Origin: Acidobacteriota bacterium
Lineage (GTDB): Bacteria > Acidobacteriota > Terriglobia > Bryobacterales > Bryobacteraceae
DNA: 43,371 nucleotides
Assembly (NCBI GenBank): GCA_016871015.1
Contig: VFZX01000021.1
Span: 1-43,371, forward strand
Direction of reading: 5' to 3'
Shown here one piece after another: positions 1 through 8,145 of this stretch. Made by a program: the position numbers and the translations under genes. The stretch's first letter is position 1; each line of letters starts with the position of its first letter. The notes under the pieces are model-generated. The model searched no databases. It was not told the DNA's origin and saw nothing but the letters and a program-made list of their open reading frames with translations.

Positions 1-142
1 TCATGCTGACCAAATCCCGGTAGCTCAACTTGAAGCTCAGGTACCACCGCACGCACAACACCACAATCTCCGCGTCGAAATGGCGGCCAGCGAACAACTC
101 TTCAACCGGAACGAAGGAGGGCATTACGTCATTTTCTCTCAT
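1..142 (-). CDS. IS6-family transposase, N-terminal fragment (cut by window edge)
   Basis: This frame starts at ATG 142 on the minus strand and stays open to base 1, giving 47 residues. They include GRHFDAEIVVLCVRWYL (about residues 19-35) followed by KLSYRDLV, the conserved N-terminal segment of IS6/IS26 transposases that precedes the DDE catalytic core. The catalytic residues lie outside the window. There is no stop or frameshift in the visible part, so the copy may be intact. Two internal ATGs exist; 142 is chosen because it is the most upstream one inside the terminal repeat. Confidence 0.8.
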   Translation of the reverse strand, partial: MRENDVMPSFVPVEELFAGRHFDAEIVVLCVRWYLSFKLSYRDLVSM

Positions 143-150
143 CTCGGCCG

Positions 151-165
151 GTTTGCACCAGAGCC
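151..165 (-). repeat. Terminal inverted repeat of the IS6-family element
   Basis: GGCTCTGGTGCAAAC on the minus strand (165 to 151) differs from the IS6100-type end mainly by G for T in the middle. Its partner copy should lie to the left of the window. Confidence 0.7.
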
Positions 166-167
166 CT

Positions 168-1163
168 TCAACTCTTGATCGCGAGCACGGCATCGAGCGG
201 CGCGCCGGTGACGCGGCCGCTCACCTCGCCGAATCCGGCTTCGGTCAACAGTCGCGTGTACTGTGCCAAACTGCGCTCGCGGCCTTCGGTGCACACCAGC
301 ATGTTGAGGGATTGCATGTGCGCGTGGACGGGTCCTGCCAGATCATCGGCAAGCAGCTTCTCCGCGATCAATAGACCGCCGCCGGCCGGCAGCGCAGCGT
401 GGATCTTGGTAAGCAGAGTCCGGATCTTCGGCTCGCTCCAGTCGTGAAGGATCCGGCCGAGCGCGTAGAGATCGGCGGACGGCAGAGGATCGATGAAGAA
501 GTCGCCCTCGATCAACTCGACACGGGAGCCGGCCGTGAATTCGCGCGCGTTCCCGATCACCGCGGGCAGATCGAACACGGCCACCTGCATCCCCTCGTAG
601 CGCGCGGCCGCCGACACCGGGAGGTGGCCCGTGCCGCCGCCCAAGTCGACCAGACGCGTAAACCGCGTGAGGTCGAATGCCGCGACCACAGCCGGACTCG
701 ACAGCAGCCCGAATCCGTGCATGCCCAGCAGGAACTCGCGGCGTGATTCCGGCGTGCGGTAGAAGTGCGAGAACAGCGGACCGTCGAGCCCGTATGTCTG
801 TTTCCACCGGTGAGTTCCTTCGCGGATCGCATCTTCGAGGTTTCCCCACAGTGGGTAGAGGACATCGTTCGAGTACTGGATGTAGCCGGCAAGCGTCGAC
901 GGCGAGCCGCGAAACAGGTACGCCTGCGCGGTGGCGCTGTTGGCGTAAGCCGCCCCTTGCCGGGCCAACAGGCCCAGAGCCACGCACGCGTCCAGCAGCC
1001 TCGCGCAGGTGTCCGGATCGGTGCGTGTTGCCGTGGCGATGTCAGGGCCCTCGCGTGGTCCGGCCGCAAGTTGGTCGAACACGCCGAGCGACAACGCGGT
1101 GAACATCGTCTTCGAACGCCGAAACGCCTCGATCAGATCGATCACGGGTGTGGGATCAGCCAT
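168..1163 (-). CDS. SAM-dependent O-methyltransferase (acetylserotonin/hydroxyneurosporene type)
   Basis: The 331-residue protein has the two-part layout of plant-type and polyketide O-methyltransferases. An N-terminal winged-helix dimerisation domain spans about residues 8-95. A Rossmann domain follows, with the SAM-binding motif LVDLGGGTG at 171-179 and the LHDW motif at 239-242, whose histidine is the usual catalytic base. The substrate cannot be read from sequence; the family methylates hydroxyls of small aromatic or carotenoid compounds. ATG 1163 overlaps the end of thiL by 8 nt, so it is the last gene of a four-gene operon. An IS6 element begins 2 bp after its stop, which may have removed a native terminator. 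The C-terminus looks natural for the family. Confidence 0.85.
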   Translation of the reverse strand: MADPTPVIDLIEAFRRSKTMFTALSLGVFDQLAAGPREGPDIATATRTDPDTCARLLDACVALGLLARQGAAYANSATAQAYLFRGSPSTLAGYIQYSNDVLYPLWGNLEDAIREGTHRWKQTYGLDGPLFSHFYRTPESRREFLLGMHGFGLLSSPAVVAAFDLTRFTRLVDLGGGTGHLPVSAAARYEGMQVAVFDLPAVIGNAREFTAGSRVELIEGDFFIDPLPSADLYALGRILHDWSEPKIRTLLTKIHAALPAGGGLLIAEKLLADDLAGPVHAHMQSLNMLVCTEGRERSLAQYTRLLTEAGFGEVSGRVTGAPLDAVLAIKS

Positions 1164-2022
1164 AATTCATCAGATGATCATAGCCGAGCTGCTCGACCGC
1201 CTTGCCGGCGAGCGTAACCCGTCCAGGCTTCCCCGCTTTGATGCGGCCGATCCTGGTCAGCGGCAACGTATCATGGCTCTCCGGGATGCGAGCCTGCGGA
1301 GAAGCGGTGAACAGCAGCTCGTAATCCTCGCCGCCGTGGAGCGCCACGTATTCCGACGCGCCTGGAAACACCGGTAGCTCCCCATCGATCTCCGCGGCGA
1401 CGCGCGACTCAACGCACAGCCGGTGCAAGTCGGTCGAGAGTCCGTCGCTCAAGTCCATGCAGGCGGACGCCTTGCCCCGGAGGAACCGGCCGAGTTTGAG
1501 GCGCGGAACGGGATGCACGTGCCGCTTCCACGCCTTGGTACCGGGTTCGTTCATTCCCTTTGCCGATCCGCCCAGCGTGCCGCTCACGTAGACCAGGTCG
1601 CCCGGCTTGGCGCCCGATCTTCTGAGCGCCTGGCCGCGCGGAACCGAACCCACAACCACGATGTCGCAACTGAACGTCATCGCATGCGCGGTGTCGCCGC
1701 CGAGCAGGGGCACGCCGAGCTCGCTCTGTCCGGCGTAGAACCCACGGATCCACACATTGTCCGTACTGTCCGAGGTTGCAATCGACACCAGGTACCCTCG
1801 AGGATCGCCGCCCATCGCCGCAATGTCGCTGATGGCACGGGCCAGCGCGCAGTATCCCACCTGCCTTGCCGTGTGCGTCTCGAAACGGAAATGCACATTC
1901 TCGATAAACTGATCCGTCGTGATCAATAAGTCGCAGTCCGGCGGCGGACGCAGGACTGCGCAGTCATCGCCCAGATCCACTCCGATGCGTTTCAACCGGG
2001 CAACCATCTGCAGCTCGGTCAC
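1156..2022 (-). CDS. thiL: Thiamine-monophosphate kinase
   Basis: ThiL phosphorylates thiamine monophosphate to the active cofactor thiamine diphosphate with ATP in the cytoplasm. Family motifs are in order: LGDDCAVL (17-24), TTDQF (35-39), SDIAAMGGDP (65-74), GGDTA (108-112), DLSDGLS (190-196) and HGGEDYELLF (229-238). These are the Mg/ATP and substrate acidic motifs of the PurM-like fold. At 288 residues it is shorter than the usual 310-330, the loss being in the C-terminal half, but no key motif is missing. The start is GTG at 2022, overlapping the Hsp70 stop as GTGA, so translation is probably coupled. Thiamine diphosphate is the cofactor of the E1 enzyme further along, though the two are not in one operon. 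Confidence 0.92.
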   Translation of the reverse strand: MTELQMVARLKRIGVDLGDDCAVLRPPPDCDLLITTDQFIENVHFRFETHTARQVGYCALARAISDIAAMGGDPRGYLVSIATSDSTDNVWIRGFYAGQSELGVPLLGGDTAHAMTFSCDIVVVGSVPRGQALRRSGAKPGDLVYVSGTLGGSAKGMNEPGTKAWKRHVHPVPRLKLGRFLRGKASACMDLSDGLSTDLHRLCVESRVAAEIDGELPVFPGASEYVALHGGEDYELLFTASPQARIPESHDTLPLTRIGRIKAGKPGRVTLAGKAVEQLGYDHLMNYG

Positions 2023-4658
2023 TCGATCACCAGGCCGCTTGGTAGCTCCTCGCCGAAAATCCGGCTGAGCGTCTCGGAATCGCGCGTTGATGCGCCCTCC
2101 AGCACCGGCAGCAGCCGTGCGGCGTCCTTGTGTTGCTCGATCACCCGGCGCGCCACCCCGATGGAGGCGGGTGGCAAGTCCCGGTAGGCATCGCCGGTCC
2201 GGCGTGCCAGCGCGGCCAGCGTCTCCGCCGCCGGCAGGACCTTGGCCAGCGCATCCACCCAGCGCGCCGCGGTGGCGGCGGGCAGCACCTGGTTCGAAGG
2301 TCCGTGGAACAGGTTACGCGCGCCCAGTCTTCCCAGGCACCACAATTCGCTCTCGCGAAAATCACCCGCGTGGATCCGTTTCACGAGCGCGTCGCCAAGC
2401 TCGGTACGGGTGTGCGCGGGCAGCAGTTCGAGCGAACAGGCGCAACGCCACATTTCACGCAAAAGGCTCGAGTTCACCCGCACCTTCTGGTTCTTCCGCG
2501 GCATGATGGAACCGGCGATCCGCTGGTAGATATCAGCCTGCTGGTTGCGGTTTAATCCGCCCGCCACGCGTCCCCAGAAAATCCACCACTCGCTCTCGTT
2601 CTGGACCGCGTTCGGGAACGCGATGCCGCTCGCGAACATGCGCCGCGCGATCTCGATCCGGTACTCATCGCCCGGGAATCCGAAGCCCGGACGCAAACAC
2701 AACCCGCAGAGGTTGAGCCATCGCGCTTCGAGTGCCGCGCCCCGCTTGCGGCTCTCCGCCAGCGACAGGAACAGATCCGCCATCCGCCGGATCGCCGATA
2801 GCGGCCAGGAATTGCGGCCGAGCGCAAGCGTCTGTTCAAGCCGCGCTGGCAGGGCTTCCGGTTCGATTGTGAACCGCTCGAACGTGTCGCGGATCAGCGA
2901 CTCCGCCGCAGTTAGCGCCTCATCCGGAATCACCGCGGCGGGACGCGCGGGCGCATCCGCGTTGGCCTGCTTACGCAGCTCGAACTGAAGCCTCCAACGG
3001 TGTTCGCTGATCTTGGACTCGGCCCAAAGCTCGAGCGTCCCGACTTCGGTCAGTTTCGCGCCGAGCCTCACCGGGACGGTCCGTTCACCCGGCTTGCCGA
3101 AGCGGATCACTGCATTGAGAGGAGCGTGCCGGTGCAGGACTCCCTCCTCGACATCGGACTTGGGAAAACTCACGAGGCTTCCGATCGGGTCGTCCAACCG
3201 CGTGAGCGAGCTGTAGAGCCGGAAGGTCACCGGCTTGTTAGCGACAAGCTGCAGGCCCTCCTGTTCGATATGGAGTGTCTCGCCTTCCTGCGTGCCCCGC
3301 GGCATGATGGTGACGGTGTTGAGCGCGCCGTCTTTGGAATCGAGCTCGACGTAGTAGGATCGCGGAAGCCCCCCACGGACCACCAGTCCCGCGCCCGTCG
3401 TGCGGACGTAGCTGTAGTAGGCCGCGCCCACGGCCACCGCCAGATCGAGGCCGCGATTTTCGAGGATCAGCGGCCGTTTGCCAAACCAGCTCTCGAGCAC
3501 GTCGGCCGTGCGGTTCCGCAAGAGATCGGGGATAAAGAAACCGCCGTTGAACAGCACCGCGTCAGGCACGGCGTTGCCTGAGTCCGCGAGGAACGCGGCG
3601 AGATGGCGGGTGATTGCCGGGTCGTTCTCGTAGGGCAGGCCGAGTTCGCCGAACGGGCTCATCTCCTCTCTCTGCGGCCGGTCCGTCGCGGCGCACGAAG
3701 ACAGGAATCCGTCGAGGGCCAGCTCGAGCGCTTCTTCCCGTGTGATCTCGGTACGCAGCGTCCCGCCGATGAGCGAGCGGCCAGCACCGAGGATGGTGAT
3801 GGGCACGCGGTCCACCGTGGCGTCGGCGAGCATCCGTTCCTTGGCCGCGGCGCACTGGCGGCGCAACGCGGTTTTTTGGCGGACGGAGAGCTGGGCGTTG
3901 AGTTTGGATTCGGCGAGCCACGACAGCGTCAGGTCCAGGTTGTCACCGCCGAGCAGCAAGTGGCGGCCGACCGCGGTGCGCGTGAAGTCGATCCGGTCGC
4001 CGTCGCGGTGGACCTTGATCAAAGTGAAATCGGAGGTCCCGCCTCCGACGTCGATGACCAGCACGATCTGGCCGTCGAACAGGTCCTTGCGCGACTGTGC
4101 CAGGTGATTCGCGATCCAGGAATAGAACGCGGCGGCCGGCTCTTCGAGCAGCGTCAGTTTGGCAACGCCCGCGGCCTGCGCGGCGGCGACGGTCAATTCG
4201 CGCGCCTCTTCGTCGAACGATGCCGGAACGGTGAGCACCACTTCGTTCCCGCCGAACGGCTCGTTCCCGGCACGCTCCCACGCCTCGCGCATCGCGGCGA
4301 TGTAAGCCGTCGACGCCTCCACGGGGCTGAACAGGCGCCCGCCCTCGCCGGCATCCCACGGCAGGATCTTCGCGGTCCGGTCCACTGCCGGATTCGACAG
4401 CCAGCTCTTCGCCGAATGGACCAGCCGTGTCGGTGTCAGCGCGCCTTGCTCGCGAGCGTGGACGCCCACTTGCGGCGTGTCCCCCGTCAACAGGAAAGAC
4501 GGCAGCGTGCGCCGCGCCTCGACGATCCCTTCCGCCACCGGCTGGGGGATGTCCAGCACATGGACGGGCGGAAACTCAGCGTCCTCGGTCTCCGAGGCGC
4601 GAATGTAGGCGAGCGCGGAGTTCGTGGTACCCAGGTCGATTCCGATGAAAGAGCGCAC
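2019..4658 (-). CDS. Hsp70-family ATPase with long non-canonical C-terminus
   Basis: The 879-residue protein has an actin-fold Hsp70 nucleotide-binding domain: phosphate-1 loop IGIDLGTTNS (5-14), phosphate-2 loop IDVGGGTSDF (202-211) and an adenosine-type NGGFF motif at about 370. The remainder is not the DnaK substrate-binding domain. It has a beta-rich stretch at about 420-560 and a helical region to the end, resembling the DUF3731-type Hsp70 relatives. It is therefore unlikely to be the housekeeping DnaK (about 640 residues). The start is GTG 4658, 6 nt after the DUF2760 stop, and the gene overlaps thiL. Pairing of DUF2760 with such Hsp70 proteins recurs in bacteria as far as I recall, suggesting a shared but uncharacterised chaperone function. 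Confidence 0.88.
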   Translation of the reverse strand: MRSFIGIDLGTTNSALAYIRASETEDAEFPPVHVLDIPQPVAEGIVEARRTLPSFLLTGDTPQVGVHAREQGALTPTRLVHSAKSWLSNPAVDRTAKILPWDAGEGGRLFSPVEASTAYIAAMREAWERAGNEPFGGNEVVLTVPASFDEEARELTVAAAQAAGVAKLTLLEEPAAAFYSWIANHLAQSRKDLFDGQIVLVIDVGGGTSDFTLIKVHRDGDRIDFTRTAVGRHLLLGGDNLDLTLSWLAESKLNAQLSVRQKTALRRQCAAAKERMLADATVDRVPITILGAGRSLIGGTLRTEITREEALELALDGFLSSCAATDRPQREEMSPFGELGLPYENDPAITRHLAAFLADSGNAVPDAVLFNGGFFIPDLLRNRTADVLESWFGKRPLILENRGLDLAVAVGAAYYSYVRTTGAGLVVRGGLPRSYYVELDSKDGALNTVTIMPRGTQEGETLHIEQEGLQLVANKPVTFRLYSSLTRLDDPIGSLVSFPKSDVEEGVLHRHAPLNAVIRFGKPGERTVPVRLGAKLTEVGTLELWAESKISEHRWRLQFELRKQANADAPARPAAVIPDEALTAAESLIRDTFERFTIEPEALPARLEQTLALGRNSWPLSAIRRMADLFLSLAESRKRGAALEARWLNLCGLCLRPGFGFPGDEYRIEIARRMFASGIAFPNAVQNESEWWIFWGRVAGGLNRNQQADIYQRIAGSIMPRKNQKVRVNSSLLREMWRCACSLELLPAHTRTELGDALVKRIHAGDFRESELWCLGRLGARNLFHGPSNQVLPAATAARWVDALAKVLPAAETLAALARRTGDAYRDLPPASIGVARRVIEQHKDAARLLPVLEGASTRDSETLSRIFGEELPSGLVIE

Positions 4659-4664
4659 GCGCCG

Positions 4665-5213
4665 CTACTCGACTTCCACTTCGGCGGGCGCGACAATCGT
4701 CACCGCTTCGCCCGCCTTGAGCGAGGGCAGCGTGACGCGCTCCACCTTCCAGCCCTTGTGCCGCAGGATGCCGGAATCCACTTTGCCATCGGGTGGGACC
4801 TTCCCGATCAGCTTGACGCCCTTGTGCTTGGAGCTGAGTCCGGCGGCGGCGAGACTGGTCGGGGTGTCCTCCACTCCGTCGATGACCGGAGCGAGCTTCA
4901 TCACCCGCTCCAGCACAGTCTTGCACTGGGTGTGAATGTTGCGCATCGCCTGGCCCACCTGCTCGTCGCTATACGGCGTGATGTCCTCCATGAAGAAGTC
5001 CACCAGCCGCGACTCCTGCTGCAGCAGGCCCAGGAACTGGACCGCGCCATCGGCCGGTTTCGCGGGCTCGGCTTCCGCCTTGGGCGCGGAGCCCGGCGTC
5101 TGCGGCACCGAAATCCTCCGGATCAGGCCAAGTTCGACAACGATGTCCTCCGGGAGCTTGCCCGAAGAGAGGAGCGAAAAGAAGCTCCGGAACGCGAGTG
5201 AAACACGTGACAA
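4665..5213 (-). CDS. DUF2760 domain-containing protein
   Basis: This 182-residue protein matches the DUF2760 family by its N-terminal hydrophobic helix (SRVSLAFRSFFSLL), an Ala/Pro-rich linker at about 40-55, a conserved helical block with FLGLLQQESRLVDFFMEDI (about 60-78), and a C-terminal beta region ending in an acidic tail. The family function is unknown. The start is TTG at 5213, because GAGGT lies at 5225-5221, 7 nt upstream, an ideal ribosome site; the frame stays open to an unsupported TTG at 5243. It is the first gene of the operon with the Hsp70-like protein, thiL and the methyltransferase, and is divergent from the adenylate kinase across 47 bp. Confidence 0.8.
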   Translation of the reverse strand: MSRVSLAFRSFFSLLSSGKLPEDIVVELGLIRRISVPQTPGSAPKAEAEPAKPADGAVQFLGLLQQESRLVDFFMEDITPYSDEQVGQAMRNIHTQCKTVLERVMKLAPVIDGVEDTPTSLAAAGLSSKHKGVKLIGKVPPDGKVDSGILRHKGWKVERVTLPSLKAGEAVTIVAPAEVEVE

Positions 5214-5220
5214 GATCAGT

Positions 5221-5225
5221 ACCTC
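5221..5225 (-). promoter_or_regulatory. Ribosome binding site deciding the TTG start of the DUF2760 gene
   Basis: GAGGT on the minus strand, 7 nt before TTG 5213. It supports a non-ATG start that lies 30 nt inside the longest open frame. Confidence 0.65.
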
Positions 5226-5238
5226 AAAAGTTTTAGGA

Positions 5239-5244
5239 TACAAT
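5239..5244 (+). promoter_or_regulatory. Putative -10 element (TACAAT) for adenylate kinase/PQQ dehydrogenase
   Basis: TACAAT is one mismatch from the sigma-70 -10 consensus, 16 nt before ATG 5261. No good -35 hexamer sits at the usual distance; the nearest, GTGACA at 5207-5212, is 26 nt away, too far. The complementary strand reads TTGTATCCT here and may serve the divergent DUF2760 operon. Confidence 0.35.
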
Positions 5245-5260
5245 GCAGGGGCTACGGTCC

Positions 5261-5851
5261 ATGGACAAGTTCATCATCATCGGCCCGCAAGGCGCCGGCA
5301 AAGGAACACAGGCCCAGCTCCTGTGCAGTGAATTCGACTTCGTGCATATCTCGATCGGGGATATTTTCCGGTGGCATATGCGACACCACACCAAGCTGGC
5401 GGCGCGCGTGACGCGCATCATGAATGAAGGCCGCCTGGTGCCCGACGAGATCGTCGAGGAGGTGGTGGGGAAGCGCCTCCAGGAGCACGACTGGAATTGG
5501 GGATTCGTGCTCGACGGCTTCCCGCGCACCCGCTCGCAAGCCGAGTACCTCTTCGAAAACTGGAATCTCGACCGCGCCGTCTACCTCGACATCCCTGACG
5601 ACGTGGTGTTCGACCGCGTGGCGATTCGCGCCGCTGTCGGTGAGGGCTCCGGATTCACCAAGCGCGCCGACGACAATCCGGCCGCGCTGCGTGTCCGCCT
5701 CGGCGAGTTTCACGGCAAGACCGCGCCGTTGCTGCAGCTTTTTCATGACAAGCACATGCTGGTGACGGTCGACGCCAACCGGCCCATCACCGAGGTCTAC
5801 GAGTCCATCAAGGAGGCCCTCGATCTGTGCGGGCCAAAGGGGGGCAAATGA
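5261..5851 (+). CDS. adk: Adenylate kinase (nucleoside monophosphate kinase)
   Basis: Adenylate kinase interconverts ATP + AMP and 2 ADP in the cytoplasm. The 196-residue protein has the P-loop GPQGAGKGT near residue 8, the AMP-binding Arg in the IFRWHM helix, DGFPRT (about 86-91), and a lid-side KRADDNPAALRVRL segment. The lid is short, without the zinc-type cysteines. ATG 5261 is chosen over ATG 5243 because AGGGG lies about 9 nt before it and the P-loop follows at the normal distance. Its stop overlaps the next gene as ATGA, an odd partner for an adenylate kinase. A housekeeping adk normally sits in the ribosomal-protein/secY cluster, so this may be a second copy; the symbol is by family only. 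Confidence 0.85.
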   Translation: MDKFIIIGPQGAGKGTQAQLLCSEFDFVHISIGDIFRWHMRHHTKLAARVTRIMNEGRLVPDEIVEEVVGKRLQEHDWNWGFVLDGFPRTRSQAEYLFENWNLDRAVYLDIPDDVVFDRVAIRAAVGEGSGFTKRADDNPAALRVRLGEFHGKTAPLLQLFHDKHMLVTVDANRPITEVYESIKEALDLCGPKGGK

Positions 5852-8139
5852 TGTCGCGAACGGGACTGTTGCTGGCATCGGCCGCCATCATGATGGCCCA
5901 GAACACCAGGCTGGTGCGCGACGGACGCCAGTTGTTCGTGAAGCAATGCTCGGCTTGCCATGGCGACAACGCTAAAGGCGGCCGCGGATCCGATCTCACG
6001 ACTGGCGAGTGGAAACACGGCGGCACCGATCAGGAGCTGACGCGAAACATCACGAAGGGAATTCCGGGAACGCAGATGCCTGCTGTCCCGTTGCCGGAGT
6101 ACGATGCACGGGCGATCATCGCGTTCCTGCGTTCTGTCTCGTCGGGTGGACCGGATGAGCAGGTCTCCGGTGACCCGGAACGCGGCAAGACGCTGTTCTT
6201 CGGCGCTGCGGGATGTTCCAAGTGCCACATGTACGCCGGGCACGGGGGAAGGCTCGGTCCTGATCTGACCCAGGCCCGGGCACGGTACAAGGTGGCGGAC
6301 CTGCGCAAATCGATTCAGGATCCTGGGGCGAGGATCGCCGCTGGATTCGAAACCGGCGTGGCGAAGCTGAGATCGGGACAGACGGTCCGCGGCGTGAAGC
6401 GCAACGACGACACGTTTTCCGTGCAGATGATGGACCCGTCGGAGAAGCTGCATCTGCTGATGACGCGGGACCTGGCGTCATTCGACAAGCCGTACGAGTC
6501 GATGATGCCTGCCTACACGGGCCCGGACCTCAATCACCTGCTCGCGTTCCTGTCGAAATTCGATCCTGGCACGATGCCGGTCCCGGAATGGAAGCCCGCG
6601 GCTGACTTCAACGTTTCCTACCGCCGGATCCTGAACGCGAAGGCTGAGCCGCACAACTGGCTCACCTACTGGGGCGACTTCCAGGGGCGCCACAACACCC
6701 CGCTCAGCCAGATCACGCCGGCCAACGTGTCCCAACTGAGAAGCGCCTGGGCGCTTCAATTTGGCGGCGGGACCAACGAAACCACGCCCATCGTGGTGGA
6801 CGGAGTGATGTTCGTCACGGGTCCGCTGAATGCCGCGGCGGCCCTTGATGCGCGCACCGGACGCCCGATCTGGCGGTACAACCGCAGGCTGCCAAGCGTC
6901 GCGAGCCACTGCACGGTGATGACGAACCGGGGCGTCGCGGTGCTGGGCGACCGCGTCTACATGGCCACGCTCGACACGCACCTGGTAGCGCTCGATGCCA
7001 AGACTGGCAACGTGATCTGGGATGTCGCGGTGGACGACTACACCAAGGGGTTTTCGATCACGCACGCGCCACTGGCGATCGACGGCAAGATCATTGTCGG
7101 CGTCACCTCGGGTGAATGCGCACTGTACGGGTGGGTGGATGCGTTCGATGCGGCCACCGGCAAGAAGCTGTGGCGCGTGCACGCGATCGCACAGGAAGGC
7201 GATCCGAACCGCGCGAGCTGGTCCGGCGACTCGGCGAAGTACGGCGGCTCACCGACCTGGACCACTGGCACCTATGATCCTGATACGGACACGATCTTCT
7301 GGGCGACCGGAAATCCGGGTCCGGACTACGATGGCACACCGCGCGATGGCGACAACCTGTACTCGTGCGCGGTTCTGGCGATCGATCCGAAGACCGGCCG
7401 GTTAAAGTGGTGGTTCCAGTATTTGCCCCACGATGTCCACGATTGGGATGGCAATCAGACGCCGATGCTCGTGGACGGCGTGATCCGCGGGCAGAAGCGT
7501 AAGCTGCTGGTGACGGCACAGCGGAACGCGTTCTACTACGTGCTCGACCGCGTCACCGGACAATTCATCAGTGGCAAGGCGTTCGCCAAACAGACTTGGG
7601 CGCGAGGCCTCGATGACAAGGGCCGGCCGATCGTGATTCCAAACACGGACCCGACGCCCGAGGGCAACTACGTGTGTCCGGACGCGGCGGGTGCGGCCAA
7701 CTGGGGCGCCCCGTCCTTTGACGCAGGACTGAATCTGTTCTTCGTCTCAGTGCGCGAGGCTTGTGCGACCTACATGCGCGTGACAAAGTCCCCGGTGCCG
7801 GGTGAAGGATACACGGGCGGCGGGCAGGAAATCGATCCGAAGGTCGGGACTCCGGGCGCAGTCCGGGCGCTGGAGGCGACGACGGGGACAGTGAAGTGGA
7901 ACTATCCGCTGCACACCGGATCCTCTGCCACCGGGGTGATTGCGACCGGTGGCGGTGTGGTTTTCGCGTCGTCGGCGGACGGCAACCTGATCGCGCTGGA
8001 GTCGCACACGGGAAGGTACCTGTGGCACTATCAGACCGGCGCCAACATCAAGAGCGGCCCGATCTCGTATGCGGTGGATGGCAGGCAGTACGTCGCTATC
8101 GCATCGGACGCGGCGTTGTTCACGTTCCGACTTCCGTAG
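5848..8139 (+). CDS. Diheme cytochrome c - PQQ-dependent alcohol dehydrogenase fusion
   Basis: A periplasmic quinoprotein that should oxidise an alcohol or sugar and pass electrons through its own hemes. A signal peptide (about residues 1-18) is followed by two c-type heme sites, CSACH at 34-38 and CSKCH at 123-127. An eight-bladed PQQ propeller fills about 265-763, with repeated AxDAxTG-x-xxW blade motifs. The active-site segment PHDVHDWDG places the catalytic Asp at 532 and a second Asp at 534. That extra Asp is the published marker of lanthanide-using enzymes (XoxF-like). No vicinal Cys-Cys pair is visible. Hemes lie N-terminal, the reverse of classic quinohemoprotein alcohol dehydrogenases. 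ATG 5848 overlaps the adenylate kinase stop with AAGGGGGG just upstream. Confidence 0.85.
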   Translation: MMSRTGLLLASAAIMMAQNTRLVRDGRQLFVKQCSACHGDNAKGGRGSDLTTGEWKHGGTDQELTRNITKGIPGTQMPAVPLPEYDARAIIAFLRSVSSGGPDEQVSGDPERGKTLFFGAAGCSKCHMYAGHGGRLGPDLTQARARYKVADLRKSIQDPGARIAAGFETGVAKLRSGQTVRGVKRNDDTFSVQMMDPSEKLHLLMTRDLASFDKPYESMMPAYTGPDLNHLLAFLSKFDPGTMPVPEWKPAADFNVSYRRILNAKAEPHNWLTYWGDFQGRHNTPLSQITPANVSQLRSAWALQFGGGTNETTPIVVDGVMFVTGPLNAAAALDARTGRPIWRYNRRLPSVASHCTVMTNRGVAVLGDRVYMATLDTHLVALDAKTGNVIWDVAVDDYTKGFSITHAPLAIDGKIIVGVTSGECALYGWVDAFDAATGKKLWRVHAIAQEGDPNRASWSGDSAKYGGSPTWTTGTYDPDTDTIFWATGNPGPDYDGTPRDGDNLYSCAVLAIDPKTGRLKWWFQYLPHDVHDWDGNQTPMLVDGVIRGQKRKLLVTAQRNAFYYVLDRVTGQFISGKAFAKQTWARGLDDKGRPIVIPNTDPTPEGNYVCPDAAGAANWGAPSFDAGLNLFFVSVREACATYMRVTKSPVPGEGYTGGGQEIDPKVGTPGAVRALEATTGTVKWNYPLHTGSSATGVIATGGGVVFASSADGNLIALESHTGRYLWHYQTGANIKSGPISYAVDGRQYVAIASDAALFTFRLP

Positions 8140-8145
8140 CCACCC

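Larger units (their letters stand above)
1..165 (-). mobile_element. IS6-family insertion sequence, one end (partial)
   Basis: On the minus strand, 165 to 151 reads GGCTCTGGTGCAAAC, which closely resembles the terminal inverted repeat of IS6-family elements (IS6100 GGCTCTGTTGCAAA, IS26 GGCACTGTTGCAAA, quoted from memory). Nine bases inside it starts a transposase reading frame of the same family. The element runs off the left edge, so the other end and the target duplication cannot be seen. The outer boundary lies 2 bp past the stop codon of the neighbouring methyltransferase gene. Confidence 0.8.

Noticed and set aside
343-987. Long open frames antisense to or overlapping the methyltransferase
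   Set aside because: High GC opens alternative frames; the product is Arg-rich with no family motifs and is a shadow of the methyltransferase gene.
3603-5201. A 532-codon plus-strand open frame across the Hsp70 and DUF2760 genes
   Set aside because: Arg/Gly/His-rich low-complexity product with no domain; the opposite strand encodes clear Hsp70 and DUF2760 proteins.
5207-5212. GTGACA as a -35 for the adenylate kinase promoter
   Set aside because: It is 26 nt from the -10 hexamer instead of about 17, and lies inside the divergent DUF2760 gene.
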